Of a stretch of DNA of 64,000 nt, positions 54,438-62,624 are shown piece by piece. Position numbers and translations under genes: made by a program. Position 1 is the stretch's first letter, and every line of letters begins with the position of its first letter. The stretch is from assembly GCF_003853645.1 (NCBI RefSeq), contig NZ_QTPO01000004.1:62001-126000 (forward strand). Reading direction: 5' to 3'. The DNA comes from Burkholderia sp. Bp9143 (GTDB lineage Bacteria > Pseudomonadota > Gammaproteobacteria > Burkholderiales > Burkholderiaceae). The notes under the pieces are model-generated. The model was not told the origin of the DNA. It saw nothing but the letters and a program-made list of their open reading frames with translations, and searched no databases.

Positions 54438-55655
54438 TCAGGCCGTCACCGTCCGGCAGAAATCCTGGATCGCAGTGCATGCACGCAGCAACGACTTGTC
54501 GTCGAGCGCGTAAGCGATCCGGAGATAAGGGCCGAGCCCGAAAGCGCTGCCGTGCACGGTGGCCACACCGGCTTCGTCGAGCAGCGCGTTCACAACGTCC
54601 TCGTCGCTCGCCAGTCGCGTGCCCGCACGTGTCGTCGTACCGATCAGCCCTTCGCACGACGCGAACGCATAGAACGCGCCCTCCGGGACATCGCAGCGCA
54701 AACCCGGCGCCTGGTCGAGTTGCTCGACGACCAGATCGCGCCGCCGCTGGAATGCGACGCGCGAATGCGCGATGAAATCCTGCGGCCCCGTCAGCGCGGC
54801 CAGCGCCGCGTGCTGCGAGATCGTCGACGCACCGGACGTCTGTTGCCCCTGCAACTTCTCCATCGCATCGATCAGCCAGCGCGGCCCCGTACCGAAACCA
54901 ATGCGCCAGCCCGTCATCGCATACGCCTTCGACACGCCGTTCATCGTCAGCACGCGTTCGCGCAATCTCGGCTCGACCTGGGCGATCGTGAAGAATTCGA
55001 TCCCGTCGAAAACCAGGTGCTCGTAGATGTCGTCGGACAGCACGAGCACCTGCGGATGCGCGAGCAGCACCGCTGCGAGCGCCCGCAGTTCCGCTCGGCT
55101 GTATACCGCGCCGGTCGGGTTCGACGGCGAGTTCAGGATCAGCCATCGCGTGCGCGGCGTGATCGCCGCCTGCAGCGCGTCCGGCGTCAGCTTGAAGCCG
55201 CTTTTCGCGCCGCAGGGGATGGCGACGGATCTGCCGCCGCAAAGCTGCACGATCTCCGGATAGCTGACCCAGTACGGCGCGGGGACGATGACTTCGTCGC
55301 CTTCGTTCAGCGTCGCGGCCAGCGCATTGAAGATCACCTGCTTGCCGCCGCTGCACACGAGCGTGTCGCGCCAGTCCACGTCGAGACCGTTCTCGCGCCC
55401 GAACTTGTCGGCGATCGCTTCGCGCAGCGCGCGCAGCCCGGCCACCTGCGTGTAACGCGTGTGGCCCTCACGAATCGCGGCGATGCCGGCTTCGCGCACG
55501 TGTGCCGGTGTGTCGAAATCCGGCTCGCCTGCGCTCAGCGAAATCACCGCGGCGCCGCTCGCGCGCCGGGCGGCCACGCGATCCATCACCTTGTAGGTCG
55601 CCGACGGGCGAGCGGCGGCGAGGAAGCGGTTCAGCGTATCGATCGGTGCGCTCAT
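54438..55655 (-). CDS. Class I/II pyridoxal-phosphate aminotransferase
   Basis: A 405-residue fold-type I aminotransferase close to aspartate/aromatic aminotransferases, with ISLSAGEPDFDTPAH near 40, NSPSNPTGAVYSR near 172, and the PLP lysine in SKAYAMTGWRIGFG near 244. An Arg of the substrate carboxylate site is in LRIAYAL near the end. It overlaps the upstream RraA-family gene by 4 bp (ATGA), which ties it to that cluster. An amino or keto acid that feeds or drains an aldolase substrate is a reasonable guess. Confidence 0.9.
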   Translation of the reverse strand: MSAPIDTLNRFLAAARPSATYKVMDRVAARRASGAAVISLSAGEPDFDTPAHVREAGIAAIREGHTRYTQVAGLRALREAIADKFGRENGLDVDWRDTLVCSGGKQVIFNALAATLNEGDEVIVPAPYWVSYPEIVQLCGGRSVAIPCGAKSGFKLTPDALQAAITPRTRWLILNSPSNPTGAVYSRAELRALAAVLLAHPQVLVLSDDIYEHLVFDGIEFFTIAQVEPRLRERVLTMNGVSKAYAMTGWRIGFGTGPRWLIDAMEKLQGQQTSGASTISQHAALAALTGPQDFIAHSRVAFQRRRDLVVEQLDQAPGLRCDVPEGAFYAFASCEGLIGTTTRAGTRLASDEDVVNALLDEAGVATVHGSAFGLGPYLRIAYALDDKSLLRACTAIQDFCRTVTA

Positions 55656-56299
55656 TGCGCGTTCCTCCAGTTCGTCAGCCCCATCAGTTCGAGCGTGCTA
55701 TGCCCTTCGCGCAACGCGTTCATCAACGTTGCTTCCTTGTCGGCGCGCGCCTGCCCCTGGGCCAGCGTCGCGTCGACGTGCGCGGCCGGAATCACCAGCA
55801 CGCCGTCGTCGTCGGCCACGACCAGGTCGCCGGCCGCCACGGGCGTTCCCGCGAAGCTGATCGGCTGCCCGACCGACGGCGCGCTCGCCTTGATCGTGCC
55901 GCGCATCGACACGCCGCGCGTGAACACCGGGAAACGGCGAGCCACCAGCGCCGCGATGTCGCGCACACCGCCGTCGATGACCAGCCCTGCCACACCGGCC
56001 GCCTCGGCGGCGACCGTCAGCACCTCGCCCCAGTAACCGGCGACGAAGCCGCCCGTCGAGATGACGAGCACGCTGCCGCGCGGCACCTGCTCCATCGCGA
56101 CATGAATCGCCAGGTTGTCGCCGGGCGAGCATTCGAGCGGATACGCAGGACCGGCGACCGACGCGCCGGGCCACACCGTGCGGATGGCCGGATCGACGGC
56201 GCTGGTGGCCAGGCCCGAGGCCTCGAACAGCGTGGAGGTGCCGAGTGTGCGAGCCTGTTCCAGCAGCGCTGCATCGTAAGTGCGAATCGCGTTCATCAT
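55652..56299 (-). CDS. RraA-family protein, copy 1 (HMG/CHA aldolase-like)
   Basis: A 215-residue RraA-fold protein. The catalytic-type segment GYWGEVLTVAAEAAG is followed by DGGVRD, with the Arg-Asp pair of class II 4-hydroxy-4-methyl-2-oxoglutarate/4-carboxy-4-hydroxy-2-oxoadipate aldolases. These cleave such acids to pyruvate plus oxaloacetate or pyruvate. The same fold is used by the RNase E inhibitor RraA, which lacks a requirement for this site. It overlaps the aminotransferase by 4 bp and its start abuts copy 2 (stop at 56300). Confidence 0.85.
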   Translation of the reverse strand: MMNAIRTYDAALLEQARTLGTSTLFEASGLATSAVDPAIRTVWPGASVAGPAYPLECSPGDNLAIHVAMEQVPRGSVLVISTGGFVAGYWGEVLTVAAEAAGVAGLVIDGGVRDIAALVARRFPVFTRGVSMRGTIKASAPSVGQPISFAGTPVAAGDLVVADDDGVLVIPAAHVDATLAQGQARADKEATLMNALREGHSTLELMGLTNWRNAQ

Positions 56300-56980
56300 T
56301 CAGCCCTTGCTCTGCAGTGTGTGATAGCCCAGCGCCGCGCGTGCGTCGCCGAGCGACTTGCCCTGTGCAATCTGCTCGCGGATGTGCGATTCGACCGCTT
56401 CGATCCGGTGTGCCACCTGCGCGACTTCGCGTGCCCGGCCGCGCGGCACGATCACGACGCCGTTCGCGTCCGCGACGACGATGTCGCGCGCCGCCACGCG
56501 CACCGTGCCGATCCCGACCGTCGCGTTCACCGACTCGACCTGAACGCGGTCCTTGCCGGTCCGCATGAAGCGCCCCGCGGTGAACAACGGATAGTTGTCG
56601 CCCAGTGCCTTGTTGACGTCGCGGCACACGCCGTCGATCACGGTGCCCGCGATGCCGCGCAGCCCCGCGTACTGGGTCATGATGTCGCCCCACACAGTGC
56701 AGTCGGTGCGGCCGTCGTTGTCGATCACCACGACGTCGCCCGGCGCGACGTCGTCGATGAAATCGCCGACGGTGCCGGGCGGCACGCTCGCCGGCACGTA
56801 CTTGACCGTGAATGCGGGACCGACGACGACCTGCGTGTAATCGGCCAGCGGCATGATGCCGAGCGCCTGCCCGTGCAGCCCGAGCTTGTCCATCGCATCG
56901 GACACGCCCGGCGTGTCGAGCCCTTCGAACAGCGCGACCAGCTCCAGGTCTTCCGCCGCGGCCTCGTTGGGATTCGTCAT
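56300..56980 (-). CDS. RraA-family protein, copy 2
   Basis: A 226-residue RraA-fold protein with DTPGVSDAMDKLG near the start, VWGDIMTQYAGLRG, DGVCRD (retained Arg-Asp) and VADANGVVIVPRGRA. It is clearly divergent from copies 1 and 3. The metal-site and Arg-Asp residues suggest an aldolase or decarboxylase, not an RNase regulator. It directly abuts copy 1 and is preceded by copy 3 with a 29-bp gap. Confidence 0.85.
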   Translation of the reverse strand: MTNPNEAAAEDLELVALFEGLDTPGVSDAMDKLGLHGQALGIMPLADYTQVVVGPAFTVKYVPASVPPGTVGDFIDDVAPGDVVVIDNDGRTDCTVWGDIMTQYAGLRGIAGTVIDGVCRDVNKALGDNYPLFTAGRFMRTGKDRVQVESVNATVGIGTVRVAARDIVVADANGVVIVPRGRAREVAQVAHRIEAVESHIREQIAQGKSLGDARAALGYHTLQSKG

Positions 56981-57009
56981 ATCAAATACTCCGAAGGAAG
57001 GATGAGCGG

Positions 57010-57669
57010 TCAGCGCACCGCGATGGCTTCGAATTCCTTGTCGTGCATCACGTCCGCGACCGGGCGGCCCGCGCGAACGGCGGCGACCATCCCGTCCTGC
57101 CGCTTCGCGATGCGCTCGCCGAGATCGAGCACGTCCTCGATATACCTGGCCGGCACGAACACCGTGCCGCAGCGGTCGGCAATCACGTAGTCATCCTGAT
57201 GGACGGTCACGCCTGCCATCCGCACCGGCGAGCCAGAAGCGACCTGGATCACGCGGTTGCGCGCGCTGATCATCGTGACGCCGCGCCCGTAGACCGGATA
57301 CCCGATCGATTCGCTGCCGTCGATGTCGCGGCTCAGCCCGTCGATCACCGAGCCGCGAATCCGCTTCGCGGTCGCCGCGTTGGCCAGGATGTCGCCCCAG
57401 CAGGAAATGCCGTCCGCGCCGCCGGCGATCACCAGCACGCGATCGTCCGTGGTGACGGCGTCGACGACCGGCGAGATGAGGTGCACGGTCGGCCTGTCAT
57501 CCGTCTTCGGTCCGAGCTGAATCGTGCTGGCACGCCCGACGATCTTCGGGCAGTCCCACAATGGACGCAGGCCGACCGTCGCGCCGGGCATGCCGAGAAA
57601 GTCGAGCGCATCGGATACGGTGTTCGTGTCGAGCGATGCAAGGCGCTCGAGCAAGGAAGGCTGGTTCAT
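57010..57669 (-). CDS. RraA-family protein, copy 3
   Basis: A 219-residue RraA-fold protein with DTNTVSDALDFLGMPG, CWGDILANAATAKRIRG, DGLSRD and a late IADRCGTVFVPARYIEDVL. It is the first gene of the leftward cluster, divergent from the LysR gene at 57859. Start MNQPSLLERL is chosen; an in-frame extension of 44 codons runs into the operator region and is rejected. Length and motifs are as in single-domain aldolase-like members. Confidence 0.85.
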   Translation of the reverse strand: MNQPSLLERLASLDTNTVSDALDFLGMPGATVGLRPLWDCPKIVGRASTIQLGPKTDDRPTVHLISPVVDAVTTDDRVLVIAGGADGISCWGDILANAATAKRIRGSVIDGLSRDIDGSESIGYPVYGRGVTMISARNRVIQVASGSPVRMAGVTVHQDDYVIADRCGTVFVPARYIEDVLDLGERIAKRQDGMVAAVRAGRPVADVMHDKEFEAIAVR

Positions 57670-57736
57670 CACGCTGATCCCCGTTGAGAAGTGCGGCCAT
57701 CGTCGCCTCGGCAGCGTGGTATGTAAATTTCGCATT

Positions 57737-57755
57737 TCGTATCTGCGTGATACGA
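57737..57755. promoter_or_regulatory. Inverted repeat between LysR gene and the RraA cluster
   Basis: TCGTATC-TGCGT-GATACGA, perfect 7-bp arms with a 5-base spacer, lies about 70 bp from the RraA copy 3 start and about 105 bp from the LysR start. It has the T-N11-A form typical of LysR recognition. Confidence 0.78.
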
Positions 57756-57858
57756 TTTCCGGAATACGAAAAGCACCCCATCGCGCTCGGCCGGCAGCCA
57801 CGAAGTCGCGCCGCGCCGCCCGCCCCGCGGCGTTTTCCGCGCGCTTTCACCCCTGGGC

Positions 57859-58764
57859 ATGCCCACCATGAGCAACACGATCGACTACCGGCTGATTCGG
57901 CAGCTGTGGATGTTTCTCGCCGTCGCCGAGGAGCAGCATTTCGGGCGCGCGGCGAAGCGGCTGAACATGTCGCAACCGCCGTTGACCGAACAGATCAAGG
58001 TACTGGAACAGTCGCTCAAGATTCAGTTGTTCTACCGCTCGCGCCAGGGAACGCAACTGAGCCCCGCCGGCGCCGCGATCCTGCCGGCCGTGCGGCAATT
58101 CGCCGGCCAGGCCGAGCGGCTGCAGCGCGTCGTGCGCGAGGTCGCGGCCGGGCAGTCGGGCGTGCTGCACGTCGGCGCGATCACGTCCGCGATGCTCGAT
58201 ACGGTGCCGCCGCTACTGGACGCGCTCAAGCGCGCGCATCCGAACCTGACCGTGTTCGTCAACGAGATCGACAGCGTCGACGCGATTCCGGCGCTGGAGG
58301 CCGGCGAGCTCGATCTCGCCTTTGCGCGCGTCGATGGCGAGGTGGCGAACGGCATCGCGACGATGCCGCTGACCGAGGACCGGCTCGCCGTGGCGCTGCC
58401 GAAGGAACATCCTCTCGCTGCGATGCCGCGGGTGCGGCTGCGCGCATTGATGGACGAGCCGCTGATCATGTCGTCGCGACAGGTCAGCCCGGTCTACTTC
58501 GACATGCTGACGTCGGTCTGCCGCGCGCACGGGCTGACGCCGCGCGTGATTCACGAGGTGCGGTCGGTGACGTCGCAGATCGCGTACGTCGGCTGCGGTC
58601 AGGGCGTGGCGCTGGTGCCGGCGTCGACGCGCAAGCTCGCGCCGGAGAACGTCGTCGTGCGGCCGTTGAAGGAGAAGGTGATGGTCGTGACGGCGGCCGC
58701 AGTCTGGAATACGAACCGGCATCATCCGATGGTCGATGCCGTGCTCGATATGCTGAAAAAGTAG
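57859..58764 (+). CDS. LysR-family transcriptional regulator of the RraA cluster
   Basis: A 301-residue LysR protein. The HTH is RLIRQLWMFLAVAEEQHFGRAAKRLNMS with PPLTEQIKVLEQSLK, and the effector domain lies at about 95-300. It is divergent from the three RraA-family genes with a clean inverted repeat between them, so that operon is the likely target. A second ATG (57868, MSNTIDYRL) is an equally good start. Effector unknown. Confidence 0.9.
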   Translation: MPTMSNTIDYRLIRQLWMFLAVAEEQHFGRAAKRLNMSQPPLTEQIKVLEQSLKIQLFYRSRQGTQLSPAGAAILPAVRQFAGQAERLQRVVREVAAGQSGVLHVGAITSAMLDTVPPLLDALKRAHPNLTVFVNEIDSVDAIPALEAGELDLAFARVDGEVANGIATMPLTEDRLAVALPKEHPLAAMPRVRLRALMDEPLIMSSRQVSPVYFDMLTSVCRAHGLTPRVIHEVRSVTSQIAYVGCGQGVALVPASTRKLAPENVVVRPLKEKVMVVTAAAVWNTNRHHPMVDAVLDMLKK

Positions 58765-58804
58765 CGCCGCGCGGCGATCGGGCTACGTCCGATGCCGCAG
58801 CCAT

Positions 58805-60277
58805 TCAATCGCCCGCGACCCGATGCGCGATCGTCGACAACGTCCGCAACATCGGCGCGAACGCATCGGCCGACGTATTGCCGAACCCGAGCACGAGCCC
58901 GTTGGCCGCCGACGTCGCATGGATCGAAAACCCCGACAGCGGAAACGGCCCGATCCCGTGCGCGCGCGCCGCCTCGACGATCGCGCGGTCGCGATAGCGA
59001 GCCGGCAACCGCAGCGTCAGATGCAGCCCGCACGGCCCGCCCTCGACCTGATGCGGCACGGTGAAGGCGTCGTCCAGCGCGGCGAGCAGCAGGCGCCGCC
59101 GGTCGCGATACAGCCGGCGCATCCGCCCGAGGTGCCGCCCGTACTCCCCCGTCTCGATGAAATCGGCGAGCGCGAGCTGCACGTGGCGCGTCCCGCCGCG
59201 CAGCATCTCCGGCAGCGCCGGCCGCACCGCGGCCAGCAGCGCGTCGGGCAGCACAAGAAAACCGATCCGCAACGCCGGAAACATCGTCTTGCTGAACGAG
59301 CCGAGATAGACGACCGGCGAATCGGCCGCGAGCCCGTGCAACGCGCCGATCGGCTCGCCGGTATGCCGAAACTCGCTGTCGTAATCGTCCTCGATGATCC
59401 ACGCGCGATGCCGGCGGGCGGCATCGATCAGCGCGAGGCGGCGCGAGATCGACAGCACCGCGCCGGTCGGGAACTGGTTCGACGGCGTGGTGTAGACGAG
59501 CCGGGGCGTCCGTTCGCGCCAGTCCGTGTCTTCCGCGCGCAGCCCCTCCGCGTCCACTGGCATCGGCAGCACCTCGAGGTCGGCCGCCTGCATCGCGGTG
59601 CGCGCGCCGCGATAGCCGGGCTCCTCGACCCAGACCGTGTCGTCGGGATTCGTCAGCAGCTGCGCGCACAGCGCGATCGCGCCCTGCGCGCCTTCGGTGA
59701 TCACGATCTGCTCGGGATCGCAGCGCACACCGCGCGTCACGGCCAGATGGCGCGCGATCGACTCGCGCAGCGCGCGCTCGCCGAGCGGGTCGCCGTACGC
59801 GAGCAGGTCGCGGCCGGCGCGGCGCAGCGCGCGGTCGATCGCGTGCCGCCACGCATCGACCGGGAAATGCGACAGCGCGGGCACGCCCGGCCGGAAGCCT
59901 TCCGATTCGCCGGTACCGATCAGGCTCGGGCGGATCCGGCCGAGCCGCTGCGCGACGGCCGGCGGTGCGGCCCGCCGGCGCGGCGCGGCCGGCCGCGACA
60001 GGCCGACCACGCGCGTGCCGCGACGATCGGATTGCAGGAAGCCTTCGGCGACGAGTTGTTCATAGACGGCTGCCGTCGTGTTGCGCGACACGCCGAGTGT
60101 CTCGGCCAGCGCGCGCGTGCCGGGCAGCCGCGTGCCGGCCGGCATCGCGCCGCCAAGAATCGCGTCGCGCACGCGGCGCAGCAACTGCCGCTGCAAGGAA
60201 GGCGCACCGGCCGTGCGCGCGAGCGGCGCGTCGAGCGGCAACAGCGGCGCGGCGCCGGAAGGAAAGGCAGTCGTCAT
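58805..60277 (-). CDS. MocR/PdxR-type GntR regulator with aminotransferase domain
   Basis: A 490-residue regulator. The GntR winged HTH lies at about 35-95 (RVRDAILGGAMPAGTRLPGTR, LGVSRNTTAAVYEQL). A fold-type I aminotransferase-like domain lies at about 130-485, with the PLP-type lysine in GSFSKTMFPALRIGF near 328. MocR proteins sense pyridoxal phosphate or amino-compound adducts. Start MTTAFPSGAA is chosen. It is divergent from a double GNAT gene across 175 bp holding inverted repeats, a probable target. It converges with the LysR gene, 40 bp apart. Confidence 0.9.
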   Translation of the reverse strand: MTTAFPSGAAPLLPLDAPLARTAGAPSLQRQLLRRVRDAILGGAMPAGTRLPGTRALAETLGVSRNTTAAVYEQLVAEGFLQSDRRGTRVVGLSRPAAPRRRAAPPAVAQRLGRIRPSLIGTGESEGFRPGVPALSHFPVDAWRHAIDRALRRAGRDLLAYGDPLGERALRESIARHLAVTRGVRCDPEQIVITEGAQGAIALCAQLLTNPDDTVWVEEPGYRGARTAMQAADLEVLPMPVDAEGLRAEDTDWRERTPRLVYTTPSNQFPTGAVLSISRRLALIDAARRHRAWIIEDDYDSEFRHTGEPIGALHGLAADSPVVYLGSFSKTMFPALRIGFLVLPDALLAAVRPALPEMLRGGTRHVQLALADFIETGEYGRHLGRMRRLYRDRRRLLLAALDDAFTVPHQVEGGPCGLHLTLRLPARYRDRAIVEAARAHGIGPFPLSGFSIHATSAANGLVLGFGNTSADAFAPMLRTLSTIAHRVAGD

Positions 60278-60345
60278 CGGGGTATCGCGGCGTGGAAGTC
60301 TCGGTACATGGCGCGTCAGTCGTGGCGCCGTCACCGCACCTTCGT

Positions 60346-60387
60346 GGCACCATAAATTTGCCATTGCCTGGCGCTTCTCATGGTACC
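60346..60387. promoter_or_regulatory. Inverted half-sites between MocR gene and GNAT gene
   Basis: GGCACCAT (60346-60353) and ATGGTACC (60380-60387) face each other across 26 bases. A related GGTACATGG lies near 60303. MocR regulators bind spaced half-sites of this kind; assignment to the adjacent regulator is inferred. Confidence 0.5.
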
Positions 60388-60452
60388 TCGCCGGGACTAC
60401 GATCGTCTGCATGCCGGTATGTCGCCGGCCGCCAACCGAAGCGAGATCGACC

Positions 60453-61652
60453 TTGTCCACGCTCACCAACGACTTCCAGCAGCCCATCGGCCACCCCGTT
60501 CCCGACTGGTCCGCGCGCCCGCGCCCGGAGCGCATCGTGCTCGAGGGCCGCTACTGCCGCCTCGAACCGCTCGACGCCGACCGCCATGCCGCCGACCTGT
60601 ACGCCGCGTACGCGCAGGCGGCCGACGGCGGCGACTGGACCTATCTCGTGCACGGTCCGTACACCGACGAGTCGGGCTACCGCGACTACGCGCGCGGCGC
60701 GGCGGCGAGCGCCGATCCGCTGCACTACACGGTGATCGACCGCGCGACGAACCGCGCGGTCGGCACGCTCGCGCTGATGCGCATCGATCCGGCCAACGGC
60801 GTGATCGAGGTCGGCTCCGTCACGTTCTCGCCGCTGCTCAAGCGCACGCCGATTTCGACCGAAGCGCAATACCTGCTGATGAAGTACGCGTTCGACACGC
60901 TCGGCTACCGGCGCTACGAATGGAAGTGCGACGACCTCAACGAGCCGTCGCGCAAGGCGGCCGCGCGGCTCGGCTTCCGTTACGAAGGCACGTTCCGGCA
61001 GGCGATCATCTACAGGGGCCGCAATCGCGATACGGCGTGGTTCTCGATCGTCGACGGCGAATGGCCGGACGTGCGCGCCGCGTTCGAAGCATGGCTCGCG
61101 CCGGAGAACTTCGACGCGCAGGGCGCGCAGCGCGAGTCGCTCGTCGCGATCCGCCACGCACAGGCGCGTGCACGCGACGCGGCCGGCCGCACGAACGACG
61201 CGACGCGCGTCACGGTCCGGCCGCTCGTGGCCGCCGACGAAGCCGCGTGGCGCCCGCTGTGGCAGGGTTACCAGACGTTCTACGAGACCGCGCTGAGCGA
61301 CGCCGTGTTCGCGACGACGTGGGCGCGCCTGATGGATCCCGCCGAGCCGATGTTCGTGCTCGGCGCATTCGACGCGTCGGGTACGCTGGTCGGCATCGTG
61401 CACGCGATCTATCACCGCTCGTGCTGGACCGAAGGGCCGTACTGCTATCTGCAGGACCTGTTCACGGCGGCCGACGCACGCGGACAGGGCGCGGGCGGCG
61501 CGCTGATCGAGGCCGTGTTCGAGCGGGCCCGCGAAGCCGGTGCGAACCGCGTGTACTGGCTCACGCACGAAACCAATACGACCGCCCGCGCGCTGTATGA
61601 CAAGCTCGCGAACAACGCGGGGTTCATCCAGTACCGGAAGGATCTCAAGTAA
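60453..61652 (+). CDS. Double-domain GNAT acetyltransferase
   Basis: A 399-residue protein with two acetyltransferase domains in tandem. The first (about 25-215) is RimL-like, with VGTLALMRIDPANGVIEVG and RKAAARLGFRYEGTFR. The second (about 250-399) is a classical GNAT, with LQDLFTAADARGQGAGGALI carrying the acetyl-CoA loop. A TTG start at 60453 (then STLTNDFQQ) is the start usual for close relatives as I recall them; an ATG at 60411 is in frame. Substrates are unknown; the RimL-like half suggests amine or protein N-terminal acetylation. Divergent from the MocR gene, which may control it. Confidence 0.8.
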   Translation: MSTLTNDFQQPIGHPVPDWSARPRPERIVLEGRYCRLEPLDADRHAADLYAAYAQAADGGDWTYLVHGPYTDESGYRDYARGAAASADPLHYTVIDRATNRAVGTLALMRIDPANGVIEVGSVTFSPLLKRTPISTEAQYLLMKYAFDTLGYRRYEWKCDDLNEPSRKAAARLGFRYEGTFRQAIIYRGRNRDTAWFSIVDGEWPDVRAAFEAWLAPENFDAQGAQRESLVAIRHAQARARDAAGRTNDATRVTVRPLVAADEAAWRPLWQGYQTFYETALSDAVFATTWARLMDPAEPMFVLGAFDASGTLVGIVHAIYHRSCWTEGPYCYLQDLFTAADARGQGAGGALIEAVFERAREAGANRVYWLTHETNTTARALYDKLANNAGFIQYRKDLK

Positions 61653-61675
61653 CGCGCGGGCGCAACCGGCCGCGC

Positions 61676-62170
61676 TCAGCCGAGGACGTCGGCCGGATCC
61701 GCCGCCTCGCCGCAGGCCGGCGCGACATGATGCGCGGCGCCGGCCGCGCCCGGCACCGACGCGGGGCGGATCATCTCGTCGCCGTTGACGGGCACCGGCC
61801 GCCGCACCGGACGGTACACCGGCTCGCCCGGTTCGATCGCCTGCCCCGAGATCGCGCAGCGGCCCGGCTGCAACGCGACCCGCAAGCGCCAGCGCTGCTC
61901 GCCGTAATGGCAGCGCCCGCTTTCGCTCCAGCGCACCAGCAAGCCGTCGTCGCCGGCCTCCAGGACCGTGACGAACAGTTGCGGTCGCAACGGTGAAACG
62001 CCTGGTCCGACAGGCTCCGGAACCGACGCGCGCGCGGCGCTCGCTGACGGCCGGACCATCCCGACCTCGGCCGGCGACGGCGTCGCATCCCGCTCGTCGG
62101 CTACCAGCATGTGGTACGACACGTATTCGAAGATCAGGCTTTCGATGAAGTTCGACATGCTCGACGACAT
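61676..62170 (-). CDS. DUF3331 protein
   Basis: A 164-residue protein. Its core, LLVRWSESGRCHYGEQRWR then GRCAISGQAIEPGEPVYRP (about 75-125), matches DUF3331, a small family mostly of Burkholderia with no known role; the paired Cys residues could bind a metal. The N-terminus MSSSMSNFIESLIFEYVSYH is helical. The ATG at 62170 is chosen because a MerR-type promoter lies about 60 bp upstream. It converges with the GNAT gene, 23 bp apart. Confidence 0.7.
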   Translation of the reverse strand: MSSSMSNFIESLIFEYVSYHMLVADERDATPSPAEVGMVRPSASAARASVPEPVGPGVSPLRPQLFVTVLEAGDDGLLVRWSESGRCHYGEQRWRLRVALQPGRCAISGQAIEPGEPVYRPVRRPVPVNGDEMIRPASVPGAAGAAHHVAPACGEAADPADVLG

Positions 62171-62227
62171 TCCGTGAAGATTGAAAACGGGCCGCCGCCG
62201 GCACCGCACGCGATCGGACTGCCGCAG

Positions 62228-62258
62228 ATGATACAAATTGAAGTTAACTTCAAGTAAA
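62228..62258 (-). promoter_or_regulatory. MerR-type promoter with perfect palindrome
   Basis: TTGAAGTTAACTTCAA (62238-62253) is a perfect 16-bp palindrome. On the minus strand it sits between TTTACT (-35, 62253-62258) and TATCAT (-10, 62228-62233) with a 19-base spacer, the lengthened spacing typical of MerR-controlled promoters. Confidence 0.65.
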
Positions 62259-62355
62259 GAGGGAACGTGCGCAACGATGTGTTTCGCCGATCGCCACAAT
62301 GGACCGAAACGACGACGGTGACGGTGTCCCCGACCGACCCGCGCGTCTCGCGTTT

Positions 62356-62375
62356 CGTCTCAAACGGCTGAGACG
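62356..62375. promoter_or_regulatory. Inverted repeat, possible enhancer for the butanediol dehydrogenase gene
   Basis: CGTCTCA-AACGGC-TGAGACG, 7-bp arms with a 6-base spacer, lies about 155 bp upstream of the sigma-54-type box. Single copies of the half-site occur on either side (GCGTCTCG near 62344, GCGTCTCA near 62386). A sigma-54 activator such as AcoR could bind; this is inferred. Confidence 0.5.
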
Positions 62376-62527
62376 ACTGTCCCGGCGTCTCACGCGAGCC
62401 ACTCCGTCGCAATCGCAGCAAATTCCACGCGCGATTCACGCGATACCGCACGATTTCAATGCACGGCGACCTGCTGCACCGCACACCGTCCGCCCGTTTC
62501 CAGTGCCACACCGCCGCCCTTTCAAGC

Positions 62528-62543
62528 TGGCCCCGTTCCTGCA
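62528..62543 (+). promoter_or_regulatory. Sigma-54-type promoter of the butanediol dehydrogenase gene
   Basis: TGGCCCCGTTCCTGCA has GG and GC at the required 12-base spacing and matches TGGCACR-N4-TTGCW except at three positions. The predicted start is near 62554, about 70 bases before the gene. Confidence 0.6.
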
Positions 62544-62624
62544 TATCGATCGCTCGCGCAATCGCGCGACGGACGCACCGGCCCCGTGCCGCGCGTCCGA
62601 CGACAACCTGACGGAGACAGCAAC

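Larger units (their letters stand above)
62171..62624. promoter_or_regulatory. Divergent control region of the DUF3331 gene and butanediol dehydrogenase
   Basis: No gene is seen in these 454 bp. The left end carries a MerR-type promoter facing left (62228-62258); the middle carries GTCTCA-type inverted repeats; the right end carries a sigma-54-type box facing right. Confidence 0.65.
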
